Shown here: piece by piece, positions 23,142-33,250 of the stretch
Layout: each line of letters starts with the position of its first letter
How positions within the stretch are numbered: position 1 is the stretch's first letter
NCBI GenBank assembly: GCA_019637445.1
Contig: JAHBVS010000003.1
Location: 1-64,000, forward strand
Length of the DNA stretch: 64,000 nt
DNA from: Gemmatimonadaceae bacterium
GTDB taxonomy: Bacteria; Gemmatimonadota; Gemmatimonadetes; Gemmatimonadales; Gemmatimonadaceae
Direction of reading: 5' to 3'
Position numbers and translations under genes: made by a program
Notes under the pieces: model-generated
Database searches by the model: none
What the model saw: only the letters and a program-made list of their open reading frames with translations
What the model was told of the DNA's origin: nothing

Positions 23142-23334
23142 GCGGGGAGGGCTCCGGGGCGGGAAGGGAGGGAGGGGAGCGAGGGGAGGGACGCGGTGGA
23201 AGACTGTCCCAAGATGCGGCGCACTGGTCGGAGCGGATAGGGCGGACGGCCGACTGCCCCTCGCCGCCGGATTGGGCCATCTTTCGGGCCACCGCGCGCG
23301 AGTGCGTGCGGACCCCCACCTCTGTCGTCCGCAC

Positions 23335-25569
23335 GTGATCTCTCTTCGCTCCCTCGCGGCCATCGCCCTCCTGGCGTTGGCGCTCGGCCCGGCCGCTGAC
23401 GCCCAGTCGGTGACGATGACCGGCCCCGGTGGCCGCAGTGGCCGCGCGACGGTCGTCAGCGTGGCCCCTACCATAGATGGGCGCCTCGATGACGAGGCCT
23501 GGCAGCAGGCCACGGTGTTCACGGATTTCGTGCAGCGCGAGCCCGTCGAGGGCAATCCGGTCAGCGAGCGCACGGAGGTGCGCATCGTCACGGACGGCGT
23601 GGCGCTGTATGTGGCGGCCTGGCTCTACGACCGCGAGGCGGCGTTGATCGTCCCCAGCGAGACGATCCGCGACGTGACCCTGACGAACAGCGATTACTTC
23701 GCGTTCATCCTCGACACGTATCACGACCGGCAGAACGGCTTCCTCTTCGGCACCACGCCCTCGGGGATCGAGCACGATGCGCAGGTGATTCGCGAGGGTG
23801 AGGGCGGGGGCGTGTTTGTGGCGGGGCAGAGCCGCGCGCAGGCGGGCTCGTTGGGTGGCGTGAACCTGAACTGGGACGCCAACTGGACCGTGCGCACCTC
23901 GCGCGACGGCGAGGGCTGGTACGCCGAGTTCCGCGTACCGTTCTCGACGCTGCGCTACGGCGGCGGGGCGACGCAGACCTGGGGCCTGAACCTGATGCGC
24001 GGCATCCGGCGCCGGAACGAGGAGGCGCTGTGGTCGCGCGTGTCGCGGCAGTTCAGCATCAACCGGCTCTCGCAGGCGGGCACACTGGAGGACCTCGCCG
24101 TGCCCGCGCAGCGTATCGCCACCGTGACGCCGTACGTGCTCGGCAACTCGGCGCGCAACTACACCACGCAGTCGGCGTTCCGCGGCACCGGTGAGTTCGG
24201 CGTGGATGCCAAGTACGGCATCACGCCCAGCCTGACGCTGGATCTCACGTACAACACCGACTTCGCGCAGGTCGAGGTGGACGAGCAGCGCACGAACCTC
24301 ACGCGATTTCCGCTGTTCTTTCCTGAGAAGCGGCCCTTCTTCCTGGAGAACGCCGGCGTGCTCTCGGCGGGCACGCCGCAGGCCGTGGACCTGTTCTTCA
24401 CCCGACGCATCGGCATCGACTCGCTGGGCCAGCCCGTGCCGATCCTCGGCGGCGGTCGGCTTACGGGGCGCGTGGGCGGACTGACGGTCGGCGCCCTGGC
24501 GATGGTCACCGACGCGCAGAACGGCGTCGAAGGCAACGGCTACGGCGTGCTGCGCCTGCTGCGCGAGCTCTCGACGCGCTCGCGCGTCGGCGTGATGGCC
24601 GTGCAGCGCCAGCGGCGCGGCGACGGCGGCGACTTCAATCGGGTACTCGGCGTGGATGCGCGCGTCGGGATCGGGCAGGACTGGACGGCCGATGCCTGGG
24701 CCGGCCACTCGGAGACCCCGGGTCTCACAGGCGATCCCTACTCGTGGAGCGGCCGCGTGGCCTACGAGACGCGCGACTGGCGGCACTCGGTGCGCGTGCT
24801 GCAGGTGGGCGATGCGTTCAATCCCGAGGTGGGCTTCATGGCGCGGCCCGCCGGGTATCGCTTCGACGAGTTGATGTTGATGCGGTTGGTGCGCAATCCC
24901 TCGTGGCGGCACGTGCGCGAGTGGAACCCGCACATCAGCCTGCGCCGCTACGTGGGCACGGACGGATTCCTGCAGTCGTCGTGGGCGCACATCGACGTCA
25001 CCGAGGTGCAGTTCAATGGCGGTGGTCGATTCGGGCCCGACATCAATGTGTACACGGAAGGCCTGCAGGTGCCGTTCGAGATTGCGCCGGGCGTGATCCT
25101 GCAGCCGGGCCAGTATGCGTTCTCGGTGCCGGGCCTCGACTGGGGCTCGGATCCCAGTGACGCGATCTCCTTCCTCGCGCGCCTCGAGGCCGGCCAGTTC
25201 TACTCGGGCACGAAGACCGGCGGCAACGTGGCCATCACGGCACGGCGCGGCGCGGCGTTCTCCTCGACGCTGACGCTGGACCACCAGGACGTGGACCTGC
25301 CGGAGGGCGACTTCGTCCGCGATTTGATTGGCCTCAAGCTCGCGTACTTCTTCACGCCGCGGATCTTCGTGCAGTCGCTGACACAGTACAACAACCAGGC
25401 GGAGGTGTTCACGGCGAACGTGCGACTGGGTTGGTTGAGCACGGCGAACACGGGCCTGTTTGTGGTGCTCAACGATGGCGAAGAGGCGGAGGGCTTCACG
25501 CGGTGGCGGCGACCCTTGGCGCGCTCGGTGACGGTGAAGTATTCGTACCAAGTGGGAGCAGCGAGGTAG
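23335..25569 (+). CDS. DUF5916 outer-membrane protein with N-terminal CBM9-like domain
   Basis: A 744-residue protein with a signal peptide (ending AADAQS), then a family 9 carbohydrate-binding-like domain ('APTIDGRLDDEAWQQATVFTDFVQREP...VRIVTDGVALYVAAWLYDR', residues about 35-230), then the DUF5916 region, including the family hallmark 'FPLFFPEKRPFFLENAGV' (about residue 330) and amphipathic beta strands to the end. The family is probably an outer-membrane barrel common in Bacteroidota and Gemmatimonadota; its substrate is unknown. GTG 23335 is 193 bp from the divergent FHA-protease gene. Confidence 0.85.
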   Translation: MISLRSLAAIALLALALGPAADAQSVTMTGPGGRSGRATVVSVAPTIDGRLDDEAWQQATVFTDFVQREPVEGNPVSERTEVRIVTDGVALYVAAWLYDREAALIVPSETIRDVTLTNSDYFAFILDTYHDRQNGFLFGTTPSGIEHDAQVIREGEGGGVFVAGQSRAQAGSLGGVNLNWDANWTVRTSRDGEGWYAEFRVPFSTLRYGGGATQTWGLNLMRGIRRRNEEALWSRVSRQFSINRLSQAGTLEDLAVPAQRIATVTPYVLGNSARNYTTQSAFRGTGEFGVDAKYGITPSLTLDLTYNTDFAQVEVDEQRTNLTRFPLFFPEKRPFFLENAGVLSAGTPQAVDLFFTRRIGIDSLGQPVPILGGGRLTGRVGGLTVGALAMVTDAQNGVEGNGYGVLRLLRELSTRSRVGVMAVQRQRRGDGGDFNRVLGVDARVGIGQDWTADAWAGHSETPGLTGDPYSWSGRVAYETRDWRHSVRVLQVGDAFNPEVGFMARPAGYRFDELMLMRLVRNPSWRHVREWNPHISLRRYVGTDGFLQSSWAHIDVTEVQFNGGGRFGPDINVYTEGLQVPFEIAPGVILQPGQYAFSVPGLDWGSDPSDAISFLARLEAGQFYSGTKTGGNVAITARRGAAFSSTLTLDHQDVDLPEGDFVRDLIGLKLAYFFTPRIFVQSLTQYNNQAEVFTANVRLGWLSTANTGLFVVLNDGEEAEGFTRWRRPLARSVTVKYSYQVGAAR

Positions 25570-25574
25570 CGTCG

Positions 25575-25958
25575 ATGCCGATTCACTATCGGATCGATCC
25601 GACGACGCAGACCGTCTATGAGACCTGGACGGGCACGGTCAACGCCGAGCAACTCGGTGCGTACTGGAGCGCGAGCCTGCGCAAGGACGAGTTTCTCACC
25701 TGCGGCAAGACGATTGCGGACGTGCGCGCGGCGGACGTCGAACTTGTCGGGGCGGACCTGCAAGTCCTCATCCAGGGCATCGCCGTTCCCCTGCTGGCGG
25801 GGCGGAGATGGCTCACGGCCGTGGTGGTGGCGTCGCCCTCTCAGTTCGGCACGGCGCGTCAGTATGAGGTATTCTCCGAAGTGTTCAGTACGGGCGGCAT
25901 CTTTCATGATCTCGAGAGCGCCGAAGCGTGGCTGGCGGCGCAGTCGGAAGGCAGATGA
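25575..25958 (+). CDS. SpoIIAA/STAS-like small protein
   Basis: A 127-residue protein that fits the SpoIIAA-like fold seen in small 'STAS/SpoIIAA-like' proteins: N-terminal strand pair 'IDPTTQTVYETWTGTVNAEQL', central helix-strand units ('KTIADVRAADVELVGADLQVL') and C-terminal 'ESAEAWLAAQ'. Role unknown. It begins five bases after the DUF5916 gene and its TGA overlaps the ATG of the cupredoxin gene, so the three are probably cotranscribed. Confidence 0.6.
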   Translation: MPIHYRIDPTTQTVYETWTGTVNAEQLGAYWSASLRKDEFLTCGKTIADVRAADVELVGADLQVLIQGIAVPLLAGRRWLTAVVVASPSQFGTARQYEVFSEVFSTGGIFHDLESAEAWLAAQSEGR

Positions 25959-26422
25959 GAGCGCAGGCTCGCACGAGACCCGGCTGGGCCTTACCGCTTG
26001 CGTTGGTGGCTCTCACGGTGACGGCGGGTGAGGCGATGATGGCGTCTCCGGCACCCGCGGCGGCGCCGATGGGCTCGCGCGACGGCGCCGCGGCCGAGGT
26101 GCGTGTCGTGATGCGTGGCCAGCGCTTCTTCCCCGCGCGCGTGGAATCCACGGTCGGCGACACAGTTGTGTTCGTGCTGGAATCCGGCGCGCCGCACAAC
26201 GTGGCCTTTGAGCGGGACTCGATTCCGGCGGGCGCGCTCTCGCCGCTCGCGCGTGCGCTCGGGGGAGACGAGAAATACCTCTTCTCGAAGGACATGGTGC
26301 TGATTCCCGGAGAGACGATCGCGGTGGCAACCGCGGAACTGCCGCCTGGCCGCTATGTGTTCTACTGCGCGCCACACTACGGCGGCGGGATGCGCGGCGA
26401 GCTCGTACTACGCGCGCGTTGA
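25955..26422 (+). CDS. Secreted cupredoxin (plastocyanin/azurin-like)
   Basis: A 155-residue protein with a signal peptide (ends near GEAMMASPA) and a single cupredoxin domain. Type 1 copper ligands are visible: His in 'SGAPHNVAF', Cys and His in 'YVFYCAPHYGGGM' and the final Met. Such periplasmic proteins shuttle single electrons. Its partner is not shown by context, although cytochromes and copper enzymes lie within the window. The ATG overlaps the preceding stop codon. Confidence 0.88.
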   Translation: MRAQARTRPGWALPLALVALTVTAGEAMMASPAPAAAPMGSRDGAAAEVRVVMRGQRFFPARVESTVGDTVVFVLESGAPHNVAFERDSIPAGALSPLARALGGDEKYLFSKDMVLIPGETIAVATAELPPGRYVFYCAPHYGGGMRGELVLRAR

Positions 26423-26480
26423 CGCGGATGCATTGACGCGGCTGCATTGACGCGGCTGCCGGTCGCCGCGTAGCAGCAAA

Positions 26481-26519
26481 GCGGGGCGCGTCGGCGATTC
26501 CTTCGCCCACGCGCCCCGC
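26481..26519. terminator. Hairpin between convergent genes
   Basis: GCGGGGCGCGT (26481-26491) and ACGCGCCCCGC (26509-26519) form a perfect 11-bp stem with a 17-base loop between two convergent genes. There is no T-tract, so it may act as a bidirectional or Rho-assisted end. Confidence 0.6.
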
Positions 26520-26538
26520 AGTCTCATCCGAGCTCGTG

Positions 26539-27252
26539 CTACTCCAGCCCCAACGCCCGCAGCACCTCCGGTGGCGGCGGATCCCACTTGGGCAGGGCCG
26601 TATTCCCGATGTACCCGATGTCGCGCATGCCCGCATCCGTCGTATAGAACGCCGTGGACACCAGGTTCCGCACCAGCGAGAAGAACCGCGCCCCGGTGCG
26701 ATGCTCGGGCTTGGCCTTCGGCAGGTAGCAGATGTCATCGCAGATGGCGGTGCGCTGCGCCGCCGTGATGCGATGGAACGGCGCGCCATACCGCTGCTGG
26801 CTCTCGATGTTGATCCAACTCACGCCGCCGCGCACCCGTACGAGGTCGCGGGCGTAGTTCTCACCCGGCGCGCTGACGTGCTCGTTGATGTACTGGTGCG
26901 CGCCGACCGCCGTGGCGCTCGGCGACTTGGCATCCGCGGGGATGATGGTGTCCGCCAGCGCGGCCAGCGTCGTCATCTCGGCCGCCGTGAGCAGGCGCGG
27001 CCAGTCCTTCTTGGGTCGGATGAGGTCCGGATCCCAAGCATCGCCGCGCGGGACGCCGGGCGCCGGCTGTCGTCCTTGCTGGCCCTGCGCGGGACGCGCC
27101 GCTGCCGCGCCTTGTCCCTGCGCGCCTGCCTCGCTCGGCGCGCCGAGTACGGGCAGCGCCGCCGCGGTGGCAATGACCTTGAGCGCCTCGCGACGCTTCA
27201 TGCCGTCCTTCGCGTCCCCGGTTTCCGTGGGGTGCCTCGGAGTGTCACTCAT
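26539..27252 (-). CDS. Gluconate 2-dehydrogenase subunit 3-family protein (Tat-exported)
   Basis: A 237-residue protein with a Tat-type signal ('MKRREALKVIATAAALPVLG' after a short lead). The subunit 3 domain is recognised by 'LTAAEMTTLAALADTIIPADAKSPSATAVGAHQYINEHVS' and the end 'FYTTDAGMRDIGYIG'. In known enzymes this small subunit carries the Tat signal for its flavoprotein partner, which lacks one. Here the ATG overlaps the stop of the upstream GMC gene, consistent with a complex. The substrate is an unknown sugar or alcohol. Confidence 0.88.
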   Translation of the reverse strand: MSDTPRHPTETGDAKDGMKRREALKVIATAAALPVLGAPSEAGAQGQGAAAARPAQGQQGRQPAPGVPRGDAWDPDLIRPKKDWPRLLTAAEMTTLAALADTIIPADAKSPSATAVGAHQYINEHVSAPGENYARDLVRVRGGVSWINIESQQRYGAPFHRITAAQRTAICDDICYLPKAKPEHRTGARFFSLVRNLVSTAFYTTDAGMRDIGYIGNTALPKWDPPPPEVLRALGLE

Positions 27253-29045
27253 CAGCCGATCTCCCGCGTGCGCAGCTGCTCGAGGATGTAGTCCGTGGTG
27301 CGCCAGGCCAGCGCGAGGATGCTCAGCGTGGGGTTCTTGTCCGCGTTCGACACGAAGGGCGCGCCGTCGGTGACGAAGAGATTCTTCACGTCCCACGACT
27401 GGCAGTACTCGTTGAGCACGCTCGTGCGCGGGTCGCTGCCCATGCGGCAGGTGCCGACCTCGTGGATGATCTGCCCGCCGCGCGCAATCGCCCGGTTGCC
27501 GTCCGTCTGCGGCTCGGAGCTCGGCGTGCCGCCCATCGACCGGATGATCTCGGCGAAGGTCTTCTGCATGTGCACGGCCTGCTTGAGCTCGTGGTCGCTC
27601 CACTTCCAATGGAAGCGCAGCACCGGGATGCCCCACTGGTCGACCGTGTCGGGGTCGATCTCGCAGAAGCTGTCCTCGTTGGGGATCATCTCGCCGCGGC
27701 CATCGAACCAGACGTAGGTGCCATAGTGGCGACGCGCGGCTTCCTTGAACTTCGTGCCGTAGGAACCCTCGGTGAGGTTCTCGAGGAAGTTGAAGCTGCC
27801 GTTGCCCGGCATCCCGCGCCCACCGCCGAACTCGATGTGATAGCCGCGCGCGAAGTCGAGCTTGCCGCTCATCTGATCCTTGTAGCCCCACCACGGCATG
27901 TAGAGGTGCATGCCCGAGGCGCCGTCGTTGTTGTGCGGCGGCAGGCCCTCGAGGGCAGGGATGCGGCCGCCCAGTCCGGCGCCGACCGTGTCCATCAAGT
28001 ACTTGCCGACGAGCCCGCTGGAATTGGAGACGCCGTTGGGATTCCGTGAGCTCTTGGAGTTAAGCAGGATGCGCGCGGTCTCGGCGGCGCTGGCCGCCAA
28101 CACGACGACGCGCGCCGAGACGTGCCGGTCCTGGCGCGTGCGCTTGTCGATGTAGCTCACGCCCGTGGCCTTGCCGTCGGGGCCGACGCTGACCTCGCGC
28201 ACCATCGCGTCGGTAATGACGCTGACGTTGCCCGTGGCCACGGCCGGCGGCAGCAGCACCGTGGTGCTCTGGAAGTTGGCCTTGATCGAGCAGCCCCATC
28301 CGCAGGGCGTGGCGTAGAAGCAGGCCTGCCGCGAGCGCATCGACTCGGCGAGCACGCGCTGCGCGAGCGGATTGTTGGGGAAGAGGCGGCGGGGAAGGCG
28401 ATCCGCATCCTGCCGCTGCGTCATGATCGCGAGGTGCGCCGGGATTGTCGGGATGCCCAAGCCGGTGGCGTGCTTGTGTACGAGCCGCTCGACAGCGCGC
28501 GGCTCGGGCGCCGGCATCAGGACGCCGGGTGACGAGCGCGGGGTGTTCTCGAGGTCATCGTCGCCGCCGTAAACGCCGATGAGCATCTCGGTCTTGTCGT
28601 AGTACGGCGCGAGGTCTTCATATGAGAGGGGCCAGTCGGCACCCAGTCCGTCGCGGGTCTTGGGCTTGAAGTCGTACTCGCCCATGCGCAGCGAGATGCG
28701 GCCCCAGTGGTTGGTGCGGCCGCCGAGCATTCGCGAACGCCACCAGAGGAAGGAGCTGCCGGGCGCGGTGGTGTAGGGTTCGCCGGGGACTTCCCAGCCG
28801 CCATCGACCGTGGCGTCGTAGAAGCCGAAGGGCTTCTCGCGGCTGCCGGCGCCGCGCAGTGGGGCCTCGCGCGGCAGCTTGAACATCGGCGTCTCACGCG
28901 TGGGATCGTAGTTCCGGCCCGCTTCGAGCACGAGGACCTTGAGGCCGGCCACGCCGAGCTGGAAGGCGGCCATGCCACCCCCCGCGCCGGAGCCGACGAT
29001 GATGACGTCGTAGCTGTCCTGCGACTTCGCGGCACTGCTGGTCAC
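27252..29045 (-). CDS. GMC-family FAD-dependent oxidoreductase (large subunit)
   Basis: A 597-residue flavoprotein. The FAD-binding fold opens with 'YDVIIVGSGAGGGMAAFQLG' (about residue 12), followed by 'VLVLEAG'. The C-terminal GMC domain contains 'EVGTCRMG' and 'NLFVTDGAPFVSNADKNPTLSILALAWR' with the catalytic histidine/asparagine region. There is no signal peptide, so export is expected as a complex with the Tat-bearing subunit 3. GTG 29045 is chosen because GGAG lies five bases upstream. Electrons may pass to the diheme cytochrome encoded divergently. Substrate unknown. Confidence 0.88.
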   Translation of the reverse strand: MTSSAAKSQDSYDVIIVGSGAGGGMAAFQLGVAGLKVLVLEAGRNYDPTRETPMFKLPREAPLRGAGSREKPFGFYDATVDGGWEVPGEPYTTAPGSSFLWWRSRMLGGRTNHWGRISLRMGEYDFKPKTRDGLGADWPLSYEDLAPYYDKTEMLIGVYGGDDDLENTPRSSPGVLMPAPEPRAVERLVHKHATGLGIPTIPAHLAIMTQRQDADRLPRRLFPNNPLAQRVLAESMRSRQACFYATPCGWGCSIKANFQSTTVLLPPAVATGNVSVITDAMVREVSVGPDGKATGVSYIDKRTRQDRHVSARVVVLAASAAETARILLNSKSSRNPNGVSNSSGLVGKYLMDTVGAGLGGRIPALEGLPPHNNDGASGMHLYMPWWGYKDQMSGKLDFARGYHIEFGGGRGMPGNGSFNFLENLTEGSYGTKFKEAARRHYGTYVWFDGRGEMIPNEDSFCEIDPDTVDQWGIPVLRFHWKWSDHELKQAVHMQKTFAEIIRSMGGTPSSEPQTDGNRAIARGGQIIHEVGTCRMGSDPRTSVLNEYCQSWDVKNLFVTDGAPFVSNADKNPTLSILALAWRTTDYILEQLRTREIG

Positions 29046-29097
29046 GTCCACTCCGGGGGCAGGTGCGGGCTCTGCGGTCAGCGACCGCGACGGGCGT

Positions 29098-29156
29098 CCA
29101 CTCGGGCAACCATTCGGGGACCAACTGCGGCAGCCATCCGGGCCGCCACTCGGGCG
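29098..29156. repeat. Five imperfect 11-13 bp tandem repeats upstream of the GMC gene
   Basis: Units CCACTCGGGCAA, CCATTCGGGGA, CCAACTGCGGCAG, CCATCCGGGCCG and CCACTCGGGCG lie head to tail in the divergent region between the GMC and cytochrome genes. They may be operator half-sites; translated on the minus strand they read PEW-rich repeats, but no gene is supported there. Confidence 0.6.
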
Positions 29157-29238
29157 AGAACGTAGCATTTGGAAGCGGCGATGTGAAGGCGCGCCGTGGG
29201 CATTCCGCGATGCCGCGCGGGACGGTACACTCTCCGCC

Positions 29239-30126
29239 ATGAGGCATCGCAGAGTCGTGGGAATCGGCGTGGCCGCGCTTCTCCTGCCCGTGATGGGACT
29301 GGCGCTCGTCTACGGATTGAGCGAGCGCCGACTTCGCACGTTTGCGCCGCCGCCAGCCTTCACGGCAGCGATCCCGACCGACTCCGTGTCGCTGGCGCGG
29401 GGCCGCCATCTCCTCCGTACGCGGGGCTGCTTCGGTTGCCACGGCGATCAGTTGGAGGGGCAGGTCTTTGAGGAGTGGGTCTGGGTGAAGCGCGCGGTCG
29501 CCCCCAACCTTGCCCGGCACGCGCGGGCGCACGACGCACAGACGCTGGCCAACGCCATCCGCGCCGGTGTGGGCGCCGATGGCCGTGCGCTGTGGTCGAT
29601 GCCCTCGTACAACTTCCGCCATCTGCCGGACGAGGACATTGCGGCGATCATTGGGGCGCTGCGTTCGGCAGAGGTCATCCAGGTCGAGCATCCAGCGCCA
29701 GCGCTCGGCTGGACCGCACGCTGGGCGGTGCTTACCGATGACGCCGGGCACATGGCGGACTGGGCGGCGCGGGTTCCGCCGCTGCAACTCGGCGACTCAG
29801 ACGACCCGCAACTCGTCCGCGGCGAGCGACTGGCGATGACGACCTGCAATGAGTGCCACGGGCTCGACCTTCGCGGGGCCTGGGTCGAGGGAGACATTGC
29901 GCCTCCCGACCTGGCAATCGTCGCGGGCTACAGTCCGGAGGAGTTCACGACCCTGATGCGTACCGGGGTGCCGAAGGACGGACGCGACCTCGGCCTGATG
30001 GCGATGGTCGCCAAGGACCGATTCGCCGCGTTTTCGGACGATGAGCGCCGCGACCTGTACGCGTATCTGCAATCACTGCCGTCGCGGCCGATCGCGACGG
30101 GCGTCTTCTGGCGGCCGGGGCGGTAG
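29239..30126 (+). CDS. Membrane-anchored diheme cytochrome c
   Basis: A 295-residue protein with an uncleaved or cleaved N-terminal hydrophobic segment (about residues 9-26) and two cytochrome c domains, with heme motifs CFGCH (about residues 64-68) and CNECH (about 204-208). It is similar in plan to the cytochrome subunits of alcohol and gluconate dehydrogenases. It is divergently transcribed from the GMC/subunit 3 pair, so it is a candidate electron acceptor for that enzyme; this is inferred. Confidence 0.85.
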   Translation: MRHRRVVGIGVAALLLPVMGLALVYGLSERRLRTFAPPPAFTAAIPTDSVSLARGRHLLRTRGCFGCHGDQLEGQVFEEWVWVKRAVAPNLARHARAHDAQTLANAIRAGVGADGRALWSMPSYNFRHLPDEDIAAIIGALRSAEVIQVEHPAPALGWTARWAVLTDDAGHMADWAARVPPLQLGDSDDPQLVRGERLAMTTCNECHGLDLRGAWVEGDIAPPDLAIVAGYSPEEFTTLMRTGVPKDGRDLGLMAMVAKDRFAAFSDDERRDLYAYLQSLPSRPIATGVFWRPGR

Positions 30127-30171
30127 CAGGCGCGCGCAGGATTGGCGCTCAGTCTGCCGATACTTGGGGCG

Positions 30172-31965
<1,794 letters not shown>

Positions 31966-31999
31966 ACCGCGGGGCGTCGCGCGCCGTCCTGACGACGCG

Positions 32000-32212
32000 C
32001 TAGCGCAGCCTGCTGAGGACCAGGGCGGCCGCCGCCACCACTGCGGCAATCACCGCCACGATGGCCAGCGCGATGCGCCGCGGCGACGCGTGCCCTTCAT
32101 AGCGGCGCAGGCTGATGGGGTCGATATCCCCTCGGTTCAGTCGCACGGTGTGCTCGGTCTCGAGCACGCCGGACATCAGTTCTTCCACGGATCGCTGTTC
32201 GGTTGCGGGCAT
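32000..32212 (-). CDS. Small tail-anchored membrane protein
   Basis: A 70-residue protein with a soluble acidic N-terminal half (TEQRSVEELMSGVLETEHTV) and a single C-terminal transmembrane helix (about residues 48-67). No family is recognised. ATG 32212 is preceded by a strong GGAGG. It converges with the hybrid kinase gene. Confidence 0.65.
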   Translation of the reverse strand: MPATEQRSVEELMSGVLETEHTVRLNRGDIDPISLRRYEGHASPRRIALAIVAVIAAVVAAAALVLSRLR

Positions 32213-32347
32213 CGGTGCCTCCGGTCGTCCCCGGGGCAGCGCCCGCAGTCGCGGGCGATCCCGGTGAGTATCGGACGCGCGGCCGGAGACTGAAGTCACC
32301 GGCCGCGCTCTGGGGCACCCGAACAGAAGGCGATGCCGGAGGCGGCC

Positions 32348-33250
32348 CTACGCGAAGACCCGCTGCGCCTCGGCCAGTGACTCGAACGGCGCACGCTTGG
32401 GGATGAACTCGTGCGCCACGTAGCCGGTGAACCCCGTCCCAGCAATCGCCTGCGCGATGCGGCGGTAGTTCAGCTCCTGCGTGTCGTCGATCTCGTTGCG
32501 GCCCGGCACGCCGGCCGTGTGGTAGTGCGAGATCAGCGGCGAATAGCGCTCAATTGTGCGAATCACGTCGCCTTCCATGATCTGCATGTGGTAGACGTCG
32601 TACAACAGCCGGAAGCGCTCCGTGCCGAGCCCGCGCGCCACTTGCGCCGCCCACTCCGTGCGGTCGGCGTGATAGTCGCGATGGTCCACCTTGCTGTTCA
32701 GCATCTCCATCACCAGCGTGACGCCGTGTCGCTCGGCGGCCGGCACGATGCGCTTGAGGCCGGCCACGCAGTTGGCGATGCCCTCGCCGTCGGACATGCC
32801 GCGCTTGTTGCCGGAGAAGACGATCATCTGCGGGATGCCCGCCGCGGCCACGAGCGGGAGCAGGCGTTCGCTCTCCGCCACGAGGCGGTCGTGCAGGTCT
32901 GGACGGTTCCAGCCATCGACAATCGGGCCTGGGCCGTTGGCGACGGCGCAGCGCAGGCCGTGCGCGATGGGCACGCTCCACTCGTTCTCGGACAGCAGGT
33001 CCACCGCGTGGAGGCCGATGCGCTTGGCCTGCGCGCAGAGTTCGTCGAGCGGCGTGTTGGCGAAGCACCAGCGGGCCACGCTTTGGCGAAATGGGACTTC
33101 GCGCGCTGGCGTGGGGAGCGCGTCGAGTTCGCGCGCCGCATCGGATCGCGTCGCGCCCATCGCATCGGCTGCGTTCACGAGCGGCGCGGCCGCGGCCGCC
33201 GCGAGTACCCCCGCGCCCTTCACCAGCACCTCGCGTCTCGTCGGACTCAT
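32348..33250 (-). CDS. Tat-exported TIM-barrel isomerase (hydroxypyruvate isomerase-like)
   Basis: A 300-residue protein with a Tat signal ('SPTRREVLVKGAGVLAAAAAA') and an AP endonuclease 2-type TIM barrel. Typical segments are 'VTLVMEMLNSKVDH', 'FRLLYDVYHMQIMEGDVIRTI', 'SHYHTAGVPGRNEID' and 'GYVAHEFIPK', with metal-site glutamates and histidines. It resembles hydroxypyruvate isomerase/sugar epimerases, which usually act in the cytosol; export suggests a role on periplasmic sugar derivatives. Its ATG overlaps the stop of the GMC gene, so it is in one operon with that oxidoreductase. Confidence 0.85.
   Translation of the reverse strand: MSPTRREVLVKGAGVLAAAAAAPLVNAADAMGATRSDAARELDALPTPAREVPFRQSVARWCFANTPLDELCAQAKRIGLHAVDLLSENEWSVPIAHGLRCAVANGPGPIVDGWNRPDLHDRLVAESERLLPLVAAAGIPQMIVFSGNKRGMSDGEGIANCVAGLKRIVPAAERHGVTLVMEMLNSKVDHRDYHADRTEWAAQVARGLGTERFRLLYDVYHMQIMEGDVIRTIERYSPLISHYHTAGVPGRNEIDDTQELNYRRIAQAIAGTGFTGYVAHEFIPKRAPFESLAEAQRVFA

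Noticed and set aside
23062-25551. 829-codon open frame on the minus strand opposite the DUF5916 gene
   Set aside because: High GC content keeps the antisense frame open. The protein is rich in Arg/His/Ala without any domain, while the plus strand encodes a recognisable family.
31974-31998. Hairpin between the hybrid kinase and the small membrane protein gene as a terminator
   Set aside because: Only a six-base stem (GCGTCG/CGACGC) with a 13-base loop and no T-tract; too weak to call.
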